A stretch of DNA of 64,000 nucleotides from Aporrectodea caliginosa (GCA_020284085.1 JACEVL010000515.1:1097501-1161500); one strand, 5' to 3'. Shown: positions 1-14,700, numbered from the stretch's first letter. Made by a program: numbers and translations. The notes: a model not told the origin generated them from the letters alone.

Positions 1-32
1 GGTTAGACTCTAATGTAGCAATACGCTTTGCA

Positions 33-184
33 GTAGCGGAGCCAGGATACAATTTCAGGGGGTTTCCATTGGACATGGTCGCAAAGTTAAGTTTTTTCTG
101 TATTTCGCATATATAAAAGCATATACAAAATTTCGGCTATTTATTTGGGAGGGGGTTAAACCCGAAAACCCCTAAATACGCCCA
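33..184 (-). repeat. interspersed repeat family A (GGGCGTATTTAGGGG), copy 1
   Basis: Read on the minus strand it begins TGGGCGTATTTAGGGG and ends CCTGGCTCCGC. It matches 32683-32846 and 50885-51030 over its length. No coding content; class unknown. Confidence 0.7.
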
Positions 185-704
185 AGATGCTTAGTGAAGC
201 AACGTTTGAACTGTTTCAACTTTCCCGAGAATAGCGGTAGTCTGTAGCGACTAGACAGCTGCACAGCTAGTATTCCAAGAAAGGTGACAAAGGCTCTAGC
301 GAGAACTGCTAAACGTTCTTTGATTAAAAATACGAAACACGAAAACATTTGGCTCTGACATGAGTTTTGTGGGTTATTACGGAAATGTGGTTAAAAGTCT
401 TATCAGTGTAGCGTCAACAGATTAAACAATTAGGGTATACACCCAAGTCTCTTGCGAAACTATAGTAGGCTACAAGGCAGATCGGCAGTAAGATTAAATA
501 AAGGGTTGCTGGGTCTCCTCTTTGCTCCAAACGACGATTTTCGATTCTTATGGTGAAATATTTTTAATTATTAGCAAATGTAGCCTATGGTTATGGCCAC
601 ATGTTATTGCCTGTGATAGAACTGTAGACTTTAATAGGCCTATCTTCAGCAAATAAACATCGAGTTCTCCAAGGACGGCGGACATAGGCCCTATCGCTGA
701 CAAG

Positions 705-1057
705 CAGTGTTTAATCTAGACGTCTCTGGGGTGGTAAAGTTCCCCCCCGGATCCCCCCCCCCAGAAAAAGTAAAGAGATGAAATTTTAGCTCCAAGAAAA
801 ATTAAAGACATGTAATTTTGTAGAATAATGTGTTGGAAAACTCTCGATACTACCCCCCTCGAAAAATATTGGTGGAAAATGGCTGTTACTACCCCCCTCG
901 AAAGAAAATCCTTGGAAAAGTCTCCTTACTACCCCCCTCGAAAATTCCTGGAAAATTTTTGAGATCTTGTTCTGGGAAATACTCGTTACTACCCCCGGTC
1001 GTCAAGTTTTACAATAAGCTGGATACCCCCGACAGCAAGGGACTAGATTAAACACTG
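705..1057. mobile_element. hAT-type MITE family B, copy 1
   Basis: Inverted ends CAGTGTTTAATCTAG and CTAGATTAAACACTG. Flanks GCTGACAAG and GCTGATAAG form an imperfect target duplication. The interior repeats ACTACCCCCCTCGAAA. Opposite orientation to the copy at 51050-51358. The CAGTG ends and 8-base duplications are typical of hAT elements. No transposase. Confidence 0.75.
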
Positions 1058-2684
1058 GCTGATAAGTAAAAGAATCTAGATGGGATCTGACAATAGTGAG
1101 GGCGTCCAAAACTATTTTTTGAACCAGTCTAAACTTACTTTAGCATGACAAAGCAACAATAATTATTGTGCATCTATAGAATCTTCTGATAAATTTAATT
1201 AGCAGATGGATGGATGAGATACATGAGACGATGAAGATGAAGCTTCCGGAGCTGAGAGAAGCGACGAGAGATCGGAACACGTGGAGAAGGTTGACTATGA
1301 CGGTCGCTAGGATTAATCGAATCGACGGCACAAGGTGACAAGGTGAGATGATGTAAGTAGGCTTGAATGTTAAAATTCAGTATTCAAATAGCACGACTTC
1401 TTATGCAAGAGCCGAGCGGCTATGAAACGTGATATTATATAAACGGTCATATTACATCACACGGAGATAGGCCTACACACACGGATGGACGAACGCTAAC
1501 ATGACAGAAAAGGAGTTCGTTTGGACGTCTACGACCTCTAGCGATTGCATCTTACTAAGTGAAGTGCGTTGTCACCACCTAGCGACTAAATATAGTAAAC
1601 CTATGACTGTTCCCGAGCCTAATAATAGATAGTCTACGTTGAATCACCACGAAGGTAGAAAGTACAAGAACAGAAAATCAAGTACGGTACAGACAGATAT
1701 GCAAATCTAGCATAGGCCTACATGAAATGATCACTTCTGTGATGTAACATAGATATATCAATATGATACTTATCACAAAGTGGTAGCCTGGTAGCCCTAC
1801 AGGTTCAATACTGTAGCTAGCTATACCCTTAAATGCCACAAACACTGAGGACACTGTTATTATGACTTCCAAACAGCAATCGACCAAAAAAGTTTACTTT
1901 ACGCAGGTGTAGTATATGAATGAGGTCTATCCGACCAGAATAGAATTAAATGTCTTTAACAGATTCCCATTTTATGCATGTTAAAAATCTAATTATTAGG
2001 GACCTGTGAATATTTTTTAGTAAAATAGTCTAGGCCTAACGTTCTAATGAAACAACCTATTACGCGTTTGGAGACTAAATGCCTTTGTTACGATGATTAA
2101 ACGAGACTTGTTTAATTTTAGTGCAATAGTTTTCTGAACAACCTTGGTCAAACGAATCGCAGAGAAGTCAGTAGGCCTAGTATAAACTGTATAATATGCT
2201 TATGATCGAATGTCAAGAGGCCCGTTGTCATATGCTTATTAAACATTAATTCTTATCACCTTGGGCTATTACTGATCCTAGGAGCAAAATTTGTACAACA
2301 GATAAGACTAACAAGAACCGCATAGCTTAGCGTGTTATTGGGCTATAGTTGGTTTCGAGTAGCCTATGCTCGAACAATGATAGGGCCTATGGGAGTATGG
2401 GTCGTCCAAAAAGGACGTCCTCAAAGATTATTAGAGGAAGGGAGGGGTCACCCAAATGCGGATTAGAGGGAGTGGGCTATGACAAATACGGACGTCCGCG
2501 TTTAAATTTGGTACTTAGTTATTTCAATAGCCTGTACACATACAGCCTGTGCCTGAAACACCTAGAGCCTAGGCCTACTTCCCGGTTGGCTACACTGGTT
2601 AGAGCGGACGATGGTAGTAGATTTGGCCTAATCCACTCGATCAATTCATTGAAGAAAAGGGTGGACGCCACGCAGTCGCTCTAA

Positions 2685-2795
2685 CACGGTCCGTACATGG
2701 GGGACAGTAAATGGCGTGGCACCCAATCGAACGGGCAGCGATGGTATAAAGGATCTCACCGGATCAATTCTATTTATAACTACCGTCCCATCTCT
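2685..2795 (+). repeat. interspersed repeat family C (ACGGTCCGTACA), copy 1
   Basis: Shares ACGGTCCGTACA, a GGCGTGGCACCCAAT-like block and GGATCTCACCGGATCAATT with copies at 27145-27230, 37095-37140 and 44575-44975. Function unknown. Confidence 0.65.
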
Positions 2796-2856
2796 AATCT
2801 TTCCGTTCTATCGAAGTTTACTGAATTGTCTTTACCCGAGCCACCGACGACCCAAG

Positions 2857-2906
2857 GCCGTATTTGGGGGGGGGGTTTTGGGTGTTTAAACACCCCCGAA
2901 ATTAAA
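2857..2906 (+). repeat. fragment of repeat family A
   Basis: GGCCGTATTTGGGG followed by GTTTAAACACCCCCGAAATT resembles the 5' end of the family A repeats. Confidence 0.45.
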
Positions 2907-3751
2907 TAATGTATAATATAAATATTGCATTTACTAACATATACGGACCGATAATACGGTGTAAGAACGAAGAGCACTCATGTGAACTTAGATGATGCAG
3001 CTCTAGAGTGCTTTGAGAGCTCACAACGCTCCTCCAAAACCCATAATAGACAGTTGACTTGGTTGCTTGTCAGCTTGTTCAAGAACGAGTAAACACCACC
3101 CGAAACAAAATCCTGGCTACGGCCTTGGCGGACGACCTCTCCTCTAACTCACTACTCAACCTCTGGACTGGAGGCTCTGGTCCGCTGCCAATCGATTCCT
3201 CAGCCATCGTTGTCAACCAGTGAACCGCCCACCACCATCTTCCTCAGGCTCCTCTATCTATCTCCCCTCGGGCTTTCCACTCAAAACTGAAGCCTCACCT
3301 CTTCAAGAATTCATACCCCGACTCATCTGATCCTTCCAAGTTCCAACTCTCGATCTAAACAACACCCACCTTAACAGCTACTCCGCCCCTTTGATCCTCT
3401 GGCAACCGGACTCGGACCACCTTCGGACTGCCTTTTTGGACAAACCCTCGGACTCGACGCAGCGGTTGAGAATAAGCTGGTGCCCTGCGCTTGGCTTTCA
3501 AGAAGTTTCCAGATTACGATTGCAAAGGATGGTCGCTATAGAAAAACGCGTAAGCCTACATTTACTTCATCAGACTTCTGCGTTGTACCTATTGAAAGAA
3601 CCTTTTGCTGAACGGGGCTTGTCAAAGTACCTTACACGTTAGCCCTGAACTAACAGTGCTGCCCAATCTATAGGCTTAGGACTCTGTTGGCGTGCGGACG
3701 TCAGCTATTACGGGAACGGGGCTATATATAGCCTATAGGGTCATTAGACAG

Positions 3752-3805
3752 TGGCCCGGGTCGGGAGCGCCTCTGTTTTTGAGTGGCGCTATATAAATGC
3801 TCGAT
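3752..3805 (+). repeat. 3' end of SINE family 4
   Basis: GTCGGGAGCGCCTCTG, then GTGGCGCTATATAAATG, shared with the end of the SINE at 37905-38142 and, inverted, with 34050-34100. Confidence 0.55.
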
Positions 3806-4249
3806 AACGATTAGGCGAGTAGTACAGAATACAGGCGTACCATGTATGAGAGAGTGCATAGGTCTTATGCGATCAGACGGCAAGCGACCGGTTGGCGCAA
3901 CCAAATAGTCCTCTGGACTGGCTGGCGGTATTTGCCTTGGGAGTTGGGACGCCACCACGATCCATGCTCGTACCATGCATCTCCTACCTGTTAGCAGAAG
4001 CTGAGCAGGCTTAACCACACATGAGCATGCCAAATAGTTCGGGTCGCCTACAACACAAGCATCTTCATCCTGTTGCTATAGAAACTCTTGTTCCTAGTAA
4101 CCGTAAGTAACGCCGATGGAGCAGGTCTTGTTTCAGAGCCTGGCATTCGGAGGTCACCTGTTAGCCGTTATGGACGTGAAACACTTTACCTCTTCGAACG
4201 TCTTCCAACCCGTATCTAGTGCCACAGTCTTCATAAGCAATGCCCGGAT

Positions 4250-4541
4250 GGTCTTGAGGACTAAGGCCTGATTTTCCAGAAATAGTGATACACTGTAGTA
4301 TGTATAGGCCTATCACTATTTCTAGTGAAATAGAAATAGTGATATAGCCCTACATCATCTTTCCATTCAACATGGATCATTTTTAATAATAATATGGTCT
4401 TGATGGACTAAGGCCTGATTTTCCAGAAATAGTGATATACTGTAGTATGTATAGGCCTATCACTATTTCTAGTGAAACAGAAATAGTGATATAGCCCTAC
4501 ATCATCTTTCCATTCAACATGGATCATTTTTAATAATAATA
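4250..4541. repeat. tandem duplication of a ~145-base unit containing a hairpin
   Basis: Two nearly identical copies (4250-4393 and 4394-4541). Each holds AGAAATAGTGATA facing TATCACTATTTCT with TAGGCC in the loop. Differences are a few substitutions and a one-base indel, so it is recent. Confidence 0.85.
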
Positions 4542-4739
4542 CTTACACGTATAACAACAATAATAAATTAAATGCTAGCAAAAATCTGTCCCTACTGTTA
4601 TTATCGTGAGGGATCATAGGACCCAAGGGTCATTAAAAAATAATAATCTGAATACGATAAAGAAGTGTGGCATAAAATGAAATGCGAAACTCACATTCAC
4701 TTGTTGTGTTGAAACTTCCCTACCCCATCTTATCAAATT

Positions 4740-4935
4740 GCAGTTAGTTACATTACATAACATTACATTACATTAAGTTATATTACCTGTTAGTAGTTAT
4801 ATTACCTGTTAGTTACATTACCTGCTAGTTGCATTACAGTAATTTACATTACCATTAGTTACACTACAGTCATTACATTACAAAAAGTTAAATTATAGCT
4901 AGTTACATTACAGTTAGGTACATTACATTAGACAG
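4740..4935. repeat. degenerate TTACATTA minisatellite
   Basis: Irregular repeats of AGTTACATTACA and variants. No coding content. Confidence 0.7.
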
Positions 4936-5740
4936 CAAAATCACAACAGAAAAATTCATACCAAAAGAAAACAATTTGTTGCAATTCTGCACCCTAAAAA
5001 ATGTGCACAAAAACTTAGCTTTCACTTAAAAAACATAAATCATGACTTATTTATTAGAAACTGGTGCCACAGAAATTGACACAAATTAGGCAAGAACTAC
5101 TATAGAACAGTAATTAATTTAATAAAACAGCACTTGTAATAATTGTGGTTGTTGTGAAATGAGACAAATAGATAAAGAATATCAAACAGGTCAGTTTTCG
5201 TGGGTTAGGCCTACTTAACTTAATTCATAGCTTAACAACTCATTACTCCAACCTTACTGCTAAACTTATGTCTAGCTCTAAACGACATTTAACACCTTAA
5301 CTGGTTACAACAGAGAGTATATCTCTGATCTAAGTTGCTCTGTGAGCAACAATATATACATGTCAGATTACAATTAAACCTACAAGACAAGTTATAAGAC
5401 AATAAAAATGAAAACAAAAAACGTTTTCTCATTTTGCAAGCAAATAATGAAAACTCATCTTTTCCAGCAATACCGCAGTTCTCTGGTGAATTCAATATTT
5501 GAAACAATACAAGTCGGCTTAATAGTAATAGCAGCAGCACTATAATAAGTAGCAGTAGTAGTTATAGCAGTATAATTATTATATTGCATTTAATCCCAGG
5601 CACGAATCCATTGTGAGTAAAGGACTTGCTCACGGTCTCTACACAGCAACCATTTCAAGGCAGGCCTGAACCTTTACTCTCCACATTACCGATACATGCC
5701 GAGCACTCTTCAGCAATGAGCTACCCTGTCCCATATTAAC

Positions 5741-5935
5741 ATGTAGTAGTAATTGTTGTAGTAGTAATAGTAGTAGTAATAGTAGAAGTAGTAATAGTAG
5801 TAGTAATAGTGGTAGTAGTATTAGTAGAAATAGTAGTAGTAGTAGTAGTATTAGTTATTGTTGTTGTAGTAGTTGTAGTAAGTAGTAGTAAGTAGAGGCA
5901 GTAGTAGAAGTAGTAGTAGTTGTAGCAGCAGTAAT
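5741..5935. repeat. TAG/GTA triplet-rich tract
   Basis: Interrupted (TAG)n and (GTA)n with occasional TTG and CAG units. Confidence 0.85.
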
Positions 5936-6464
5936 AAATACTTTATCGGCTGCATCATTCCATATCTTCAATGCTGCACAGTTCATGGATTCTGATCCAC
6001 AGGTATCATGTCTACCTCAGGTAGAAAATAACAAATCAACTTTGAACAAAGACTGAGGGATGTAGATAATTTAACGACAATATTTACAGAGCACCTCCTT
6101 CAGATACTATTCAGATTGATGCAAGTAATTTCTACAATTTTGAGCACAAAAGTTCTTCGACAGTAAGTCAGAAAATCACAAATTGCAAATTTTAATTTTC
6201 CTACTTTAAAACAAAATTTTAACTTTACAACGAGAATATTCGTCTGTATCTCATTCCGTCCGTCAACCATATGTTCCCGTTTAGCCAGCTGGATAATCTG
6301 ATTCAGTCAGAAGCGATTTGATGACCTTGCTCCGATTTATCGGTCACATGTACCAGCAATGACCAATGAGCAATGCGAGAATTAGGTCGACACAAATGAG
6401 ATCATGTCACGAAGGTGGACAACTGGACAGAGCGAAAAAAATTGCAAATCAGTACTCTGCGAGT

Positions 6465-7042
6465 TCATGGGTTCAAAAGGTCACTCGTGTCAACAGTAAT
6501 TTTAATGTATATCGTGTTATTGCGAAGATACATCTCATCCCGATCTTCAAGTACAGAGTGCGCCACAAAAAGTGGACACCCAGACGCAACATTCATCGGA
6601 GTTTGCGGCTTCTGAAAGCTGTTGCTGTTTGGATCTGGGCGAAAAGTGTCCGAAAGATGTCTCCGATTGTTCTTTTGGTCAAGCAGTGTCAGCGTTACTT
6701 TCTGTTTAAAAGGCCAAGCAATTATGTCGTCATAATCACCTTGCATAACAACAAAAAACAACGAAAGGTGTGTTCCCTTTCCGATTCCATCTCCGTTAAG
6801 GTATACTCGTCCACACATCTTATAGCCGTAGCGGCTCGTGTAGAATGGTTGGCTGTAGAGGGACATGATGTTTCCGCCAATTGCCTCCTGCTTTCGTTTT
6901 TGGTAATCGGCGATTTTCCAGATGAGAACACCATCGTAGTTGGCTGTCTGGAGGCACTGGACGCGGAGGTCAAGTTCTGACAGACGCATGTCATGCAGAG
7001 CGATCGTACGGTCATGTGAAATGAACTGCTGCCGCATTTCCT
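6465..7042 (-). CDS. TRAF3-like: TRAF final exon: TRAF-N end, MATH domain, stop
   Basis: Residues 306-497 and the TGA stop at 6465-6467. It starts after TTGTTGACAG with the end of the TRAF-N coiled coil ([18 protein letters not shown]), then an intact MATH domain ending [10 protein letters not shown]. As in vertebrate TRAFs, one exon carries the whole receptor-binding domain. No frameshift or internal stop was seen. Confidence 0.95.
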
Positions 7043-10000
7043 CTGTCAACAAGAAGGCAATTTATATAGCTCCTCTCGAAAGCACCCCATCAACCCCATA
7101 AACACCAACTCCCTCACCACCACCATCATCACCAGTTCACCACAGGGTAAAGTCAAATCCATCAACACCACACCACCATCATCACCACAGGGTAAAGTCA
7201 AATGGCAACACAGACGTTCTCAATACCACCAATATCATCAACATCACCCCAAATACTATCAACCCCATCATCAGCAGCTCCATCACCATCACCACCATCA
7301 TCACAGCTGTCATCATCCAAAAGGTCCAAGTCTGAGACTGGAGCAAACAAGAGATGTGTCCACACCTGGTAACGAGACGCTCGGTCGACGCTGCTTCTCC
7401 AGTTCTGCCATCTTCGTATCCTGTTGGGTTTGCTTTATCCGGATCAGCTGGAAATCCTGCGTTATTCGATCGACTCCTTTTGACGCTGATTCAACTCGTG
7501 ATGACTGCTGCGCTATGAGTTCCTTTTGATGCTCCTAAGAAAATATAGGGTCATAGTAATTAATTATCTCTAATCAACATTTCACAGTGCTTTTTTTCTA
7601 GAAAAAAAGGCTCAGGAACTCAACAAATTCAGAACAATTATAGGGGCATATTTTATGCCAGTATTTCTATTTCATATCTATCAATATCAATAACAACTTA
7701 AAGCACTGAAATTAAATTAAAGTATCTAAATAATTTAATATATTTTTTTATAAAAAATGTAAGTTAACTAAATTATTTATTAACAGCTGAATAAAAGACC
7801 CAGAACGCCGCTCCGGACCATTCCAGCTGAAAAAAAGCACTGACGTTTCATCTTTGCATGTTAATACAAGAGCTGAGAATACAATCATCACTGTATCTTT
7901 GAGTTAGATTGTGGTAACTGTCCCTTTAGGCAAAACTTCATGCTTAGATTATAACTGTTTTTCCCATTCTAATCCACTTGCATCCCAGTTTCTTCCATTC
8001 CTCAGTGCATTCAATCTGATCCAACATTTTTCTTTCCCCACTCTCAAAAACACACTCTTAATTTAGTCACTGCTGTTTCATGTAGCTTGGCACTAATCCT
8101 CAGTTATAAACTCAACTCACTTTCTGATCAGTGATCACTAATACACTATCCTACATTCACCAAAATACAAAAGAGTATCGACCCCCGACTCCACCCAAAC
8201 TAAGTTCATTCCGTCACATAAGTTCTAATGACCTTGATGCATTCAAAGTCGACCTCTTCTCCTAAATCCGCAAACAGACCCTGACGATAATTCCACCAAG
8301 TCAGGTCTCACCAAACAAACACGCTCCAATCATCACTAAAACTGAAACTCTAGCACTCAAATAGCAAAAGAAGGTATAATGTAGCTTGCTGCCTCATGAG
8401 TCACCCATTTCTGACAGATGCTCGTACTGAGTGCTAAAAGGTGCTATGCCATTACAATACAATAACAAATATATCACTATGCTCTGGATACTTCCATAGT
8501 TATTGCCATCAACTACTATCCATCCATGAGTCAAAAGAGAGAGCTGCAGTGTCTTTCTTACCTTGGTCTGCCGGAATTCTTTATCAAGTGCAATAAATTT
8601 TGCCAAAATGTCGTCTTTCTCACAAGTCAAAGTTGATACGGTTGTTTGTAAGGATCTGACGTCAGCATTTGCAGTCTGTGTAGCAAAAACATCGCATGAT
8701 CACTTAAAAATCATGTACATGGGAATCGTTAACACATACTTAAGAAATTACTAATTAAATTAGCACCGAACTAGACTATCGTGCATTTTATGCCCTATGG
8801 CTTACCACCTTTCAAGTTCAAGATACCCTTGCTATATCAGACAAAGAGGAGAGAAGGGAATGGAAGGGAAGAATGACATTGGAAATGAGGAGCCACTGGC
8901 CGTACGTGGTCCATTATCTTTTCATCTTTTGACAGGCTGCTCTGTTATGTTTATTAACGACACTAATTATTACCATTTGCAACATTTAGTTGTTTGGAAG
9001 CTGACACATCATCATCATTATATTTATTAACAAATCAAGGTCACTGTTACCACCATTATCATCATCACTAACACCCTAGCCATCAATATCATCATCATCA
9101 CCACCATAACCATCAGCGAACTTGTCATCTACATGATGATCATCACCGACAGTCACATTTATAACAAGTATAATTATGACAGAACTTCTTAATTGAATCA
9201 TTAGTTAACGTCAGTTATAAATTCTGAGTCATCATCCTCTCGTATTTTCCTCATTTGTTCGTCCTTCTATTTCCCTGCCTCATCAACATCGTTGCAATCG
9301 TCCCTGGCAACCACGCAAGCATTTGCATCTATTTCCATAATCACAGCTACACTTACTTCGAGTAATGCTCTCAGTTTGTTGACTTCTTGACCTAGTCGCA
9401 GCGAATGATCGATTGTCATCTCAAGATGAAACTTATAATCGCTTTCATGATCCGCTATCTTTTCCACTGTACCCTGGACACAGAGAAGTCATAAATTCTC
9501 AATGATGAATTGTAATTAATATAATCATTTTGATTATGATTAATATTATTATATTTATTACTAGATATATACATAAATATGTATAATATGTATGCATATA
9601 TAAAACTATATTAATACTACTTCCAGAATATTATTATTACAAAAATAAATGAGGTGCTCAGTTGTGTACTTTGATTACTGAGTCTAAAAAAATAACAAAA
9701 AAACATCCCTAACAAAAGTAAAACCCTTACCAAGCAATCACCATTGCCAAGCAATCAACAGGGTATGTATTCATGACATTACAATTTTACAGAGAACTAC
9801 CAGTACACAGAACAAATAGCAACTAGAATGGAGTACAAAAGGCATTTATAAACATCACACCATGATAACATCAACATGCTTACGCTTTGCAATACTGAAT
9901 AACCACGCCATTTACTTGATAAAACTGAATCCACTCAAATGATATCAGTCTCTGACGTAAATGATTTCAGTACACAAGCTGACTATAACCACTAAAAACA

Positions 10001-11646
10001 TACTAGGTCTAACCATCAGCAATAACCACACTCGAGACAATGACAGACACTGACACAAAGACTACAACGTAAACACAGACAGAGGCACAGAAACACACCG
10101 AAAAGAACACAGACACACACATAATCATAAAAACACAGTCAAGCACATGCATATGGAGTCATACATGCACACATATAACCACAGAAAGATAACATATAAA
10201 AACAGTCAAGTACAAGCATATGGAGTCATATATGCACACATATAACCACAGAAAGAATACATATATACATAAAAACACAGTCAAGGACACGCATACAGAG
10301 TCATCGAGGCACACAGATAACCACAGAAAGAGTTGCACTTTCAACCGTCTGTAAATAACCACACACTCCAATGAAGCCAGATTTTACAACATGTGCCACT
10401 TGTCCAAACAGGCAATGTTTATTCCATATGGTTATATCTTGTTAAGAACATAATCCAACAGTTAAAATTTATACCTATCTATCACCCCTACATACTGACT
10501 AACAGTAATCAATAGTTCCAAGTAACATCAGCATTAGGAACTAAAGCTGAAACAACCACACAGCTGGATATAACCACCTCATTGTAGTCTTCACATTCCA
10601 TAGTAGGAGGCCAGCTCAACTACCTATATCACATAGCCCACGCATAAGACATTACGTAAAAGGCATTACGTAAATACACAATCAAGGCCTACCAAATTGT
10701 GCATTAATTATTAAACATGAACATAATTATCACACTGTAAGACTCACGTACTTGTTTAACTGGATTTATATAACATTTAACACTTACACAACTTCAAGAG
10801 GCATACAAATGGCAAGCTGACCAATATATAATCACAATTTTTTAACAGTACTACCTACCCTTGTTTACACCACACTCTGTACCTTTTCTTAAAATTTGCA
10901 AACTGTTAAATCTAAACTCTAAAACCATCAACCAGCATGCACTCATATTCAGCGCCAAAAAAGAAAACATTAAAGTATACGCTCTAAAAACTGCATACCC
11001 TAAAATAGATTTGTGGAAACTTACCTGAAATTTGCAACCCATGTTCTTGTATTTGCAGTCTCTGGGTTTTAACCTGCAGTTCTGTTTATGATTTTCAAGC
11101 TAGAAGAACAAAAAACAAAAAAAGATCAAATTTAGGCAAATACTGGATCACCTGAATCATAGCATGTACTTTTTCTAGCTTTAAGAATCGTTTAATGTTT
11201 ATGGATTCACATCAATAAGGAAAAGGTGCTACATATTTGTCCAGCTATACACAAATATATATGTACATGAATAATGATGGCATGATTTACATACATACAT
11301 TCATACATAAATACATACTAGTGGCATTCTCAAATGGCATGGTTTCATATGATAATCCCTTTCAGCGTCCTATTTGATACAATTCTCCACCCCATAAAAG
11401 TAAAGGCAGCAACACATTTATTAACATGCCTCCATGGAAACTTCTCAGAAGCATGGTTGTGAGGGTTAAAGAATCCTTTGGCTTAAGCACAGATACAACC
11501 ATAGCAACTGCACACATTGCCAGCAACATATCCATGGCCAAGCAATCGAGCACAATCCTTCCACCTATCTTCGTTGCACGCCATCGTTTCTTCTTTCCAC
11601 CGCATTTCCATTCCATCCTATTTCCAACCTAACTCCATCCTATTTC

Positions 11647-11721
<75 letters not shown>

Positions 11722-14700
11722 TATATATGTATATACTTCTCCTTACACCGTATCTCCACTCTACGTCAACCCCATCTCCCAATTTCCGGCATACTTCAAT
11801 TGTATTTTTGTTCCAAGTCTATTCTAGCTTGCAGCACATTTTCCACCACAGCTGGATCCCATTTCCTACGCACCTTCATCCAACCTTGATCCCACATGTT
11901 TTCCAACTCTGACTCTCTTCTCCTTTCCTTATATGGCGACTGATAAAGTCTAAAATATGCTGATCAGTAGCTCTGAACTCTAGAACTAGTCACGTTGAAG
12001 GAAGTGGCCACAGCACTGAACGGATAAAAAGAACGCCTGCATTCAAGCAGCAACAACACTGTTTGTGTGGTTATCGGAAGAGGGCAATAGTGTTCCTCGC
12101 TCCAGGCCATAGCCATAACCATTAACCACCGTGGTTTAGAAAGTATAACCATTAAACACAACCACATGGCGGTTACAGGATGACGACGATTTAATTATAA
12201 CGTGGTAGCTGAAGATGAACGTTATTGAGCTCATCCCTGGGAAAGGGTAGAAGAAATTATGGTTGGCATTTCCATAGCTTAACCCCTTACAACGGTTGGA
12301 TTGATCCAGGGGTAAATCCTGCCAGCCTGGTCAGGGTCTCCTCCTCTTCTTTCTAAGCTCACACAAGACTTAAAAATCTCTTCCTTAGCTTTGTAAATGC
12401 TTTCAGCTTCAGGAGGCTTTGCCATTTGACTCCCCTGGTGAAAGCATAATTTAAATCTATATGTTTTTGGTACAGGGTTCGATTCACTGGGGCGTTTGGG
12501 GTAAGACACCATAAGGCAAAAAGTCAACCAAAGCCGTTATAAAAATAATCAGCGTGGGGTGTCGGTTTTAACCTCCCTACGATCCACTCAAGTTCAGGGT
12601 TATATCAATTATCTGCAGGTCCATATTCTGGAGTGATATTAGCACAGCTATTAGGCCAAATTGCAAGCGGATGATGGGAAACTAAAAAAATATATGTTGT
12701 TGTGTTAAGCTCAGTTGCAACGCAATCAATGAACAGGTCGACAAACTATAGGTCGACAAACTCTCCACTAATGTTGTCTCAGGGACCCACATCATGAACC
12801 ACCTTATGACAAAGTCCTGTTGCAGTGAGACCATTTTCCTATAATATAGTGGTGGCAATAAAAGACAGCAAACTACTGCATTGTTCAACCATGTGTACAA
12901 ACAGCAAACTTTCAATTTTGAAATCTTGAAAAATATAAAAAATAACCTGATATACTAACATCTTTCAATATATTTGTAAATAATAAAATTTAGTCACTTT
13001 TGTAAAAGATGACAACGCCATCTTTTGGGCTAAGTTGTGCACAACTGGGCTAATTGTGGTACCCATTTGCGTGTTTTTACGTTGATATGGGTTAACAACT
13101 TCTTTCCCAATTCCGCTCACACTGTCCTTAATAATAATAATAATAATTATAATTATATTACAATTACTCTAATAGTAAATTCATTATGGCAATCAAGTAC
13201 AAAACATGTTATATAGCACATTAAAAATCTGTTGTAATAATAATAATAATATCCGAATTGATGTTATAGCAAAGCATGTCATGATGAGTAGGTAGCTACA
13301 GCTGGTTTAAACATCAAGTTTCCCATCTTAAAGCCGGGCTAATCGTTTCAACCAACGTTCATTGCCTGTTGTTCAACCATGAATTACTCTTTGCAAGTCA
13401 ATTTATGCACAGAAATTTTTTTAATAATCTGAGCTTTATTAATTGACCTCAAGCAAGATTCTCACACCCTGCTGGGCAACTGAATGACTGCAGAAAAACT
13501 CAAGTCCCCAGTTGTGATGGAAAAGTTCATCCCAGTGAAGTCGGTTTCTGTAACCACACCCCAGTAACTATAATAATTAACAAATTAACCTTTAAAGTGT
13601 CAACATATAGGCCCTAACAATGTTGGCAGCCAATGTTGGTTGCACTCCAGAGTACACTGGAGACTTTCATGACTAGGTAAAAACTAGAAAACACTAGTCT
13701 TTATATAAAAAAACTCTGACCAGAAACAATTTCTCACCTCAGAACAACCCTCATTATGGTATCTTGAATACGTCACTGATAGGCAGAAAGGACTGTCTCT
13801 TTCTAAGAATGCTCCTTTATGCCTATTCGTGACGATTCAAGATACCGTAATACTCTAAAAGAAGTCTTCTAAAACGGGCAACTGATAGACTGGTCGATTC
13901 ATCGCTTGATTTTGTTGAGCTATTGCTTAATTTAGAGTCAATTGTTAACTGATTGACTGAATTATTGACATGATTGAGTGGTCAATTGATTGACTGATTG
14001 ATTGACAGAAAGATAAGATTAATTCAACCAGAGAGCCAGTCACTTTGGCAAAAGGATCTTTTGGATGAAGTGAAACAGGATGAAAGCAATCTACACACAG
14101 ACAACCATTTCTTAGAGACGATGTGACTCAATAATGAATGTTCAGTTTCACAGTATCCACTTGGATTCAAATCCTGGACTATCAGATAAAACCTGACACT
14201 CGATAACTGAGGACATGCTTGAAAAACCCAACACCCCATAAAGGTTTAAATTTTAACCAGTTCATATTAAATTACAGGAAGAAAAACCGAAACCCAGTCA
14301 GAGAGAGGAGAAATTTACCCGTCCATTGAAGCATTTCTCAGAACGAAACAATTACAGACCTACGCTGAAATCGCAGTTTAATGACCTAAACACTCATATC
14401 GGTTCATCAAAGGCATCAATCATCTGAAATTCCATACAACTGGACTCGAAAGAGGATGTAAGACTTCTTGAAACCGTTTCAGCTGTCACTAGTAATTGTA
14501 ATCTGAGTTTTTTAACGAGTCTGTTAATGAGTCTGAGACTGTCCTTTCTGTCTTCTGACCACCTGCATGGTCAAGGACTGACCACTTCAAGGACTCATAC
14601 GTATATATGTATGTATATATGTATTTGTGTATGTCTGTATGTGTATAAGGAAAAAGAAACAAAGGCAGACCAAGACTATGTTGGATAGACAATATAAATG

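Larger units (their letters stand above)
1..6464. other. intergenic, repeat-rich, no recognisable gene
   Basis: Short open frames only, none with a known motif. Besides the elements listed separately it holds many TAGGCCTA words. About 3300-3500 resembles 27840-27970 (shared AATAAGCTGGTGCCCTGCGC). The rest shows nothing I can name. Confidence 0.6.

Noticed and set aside
830..1051. 73-codon open frame with repeated YYPPRK
   Set aside because: It is translation of internal repeats of a hAT-type MITE.
6366..6980. 204-codon open frame on the plus strand
   Set aside because: It is antisense to the TRAF MATH exon, which has clear domain motifs and splice sites.
11517..11912. 131-codon open frame
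   Set aside because: Largely translation of the (AT)n microsatellite.
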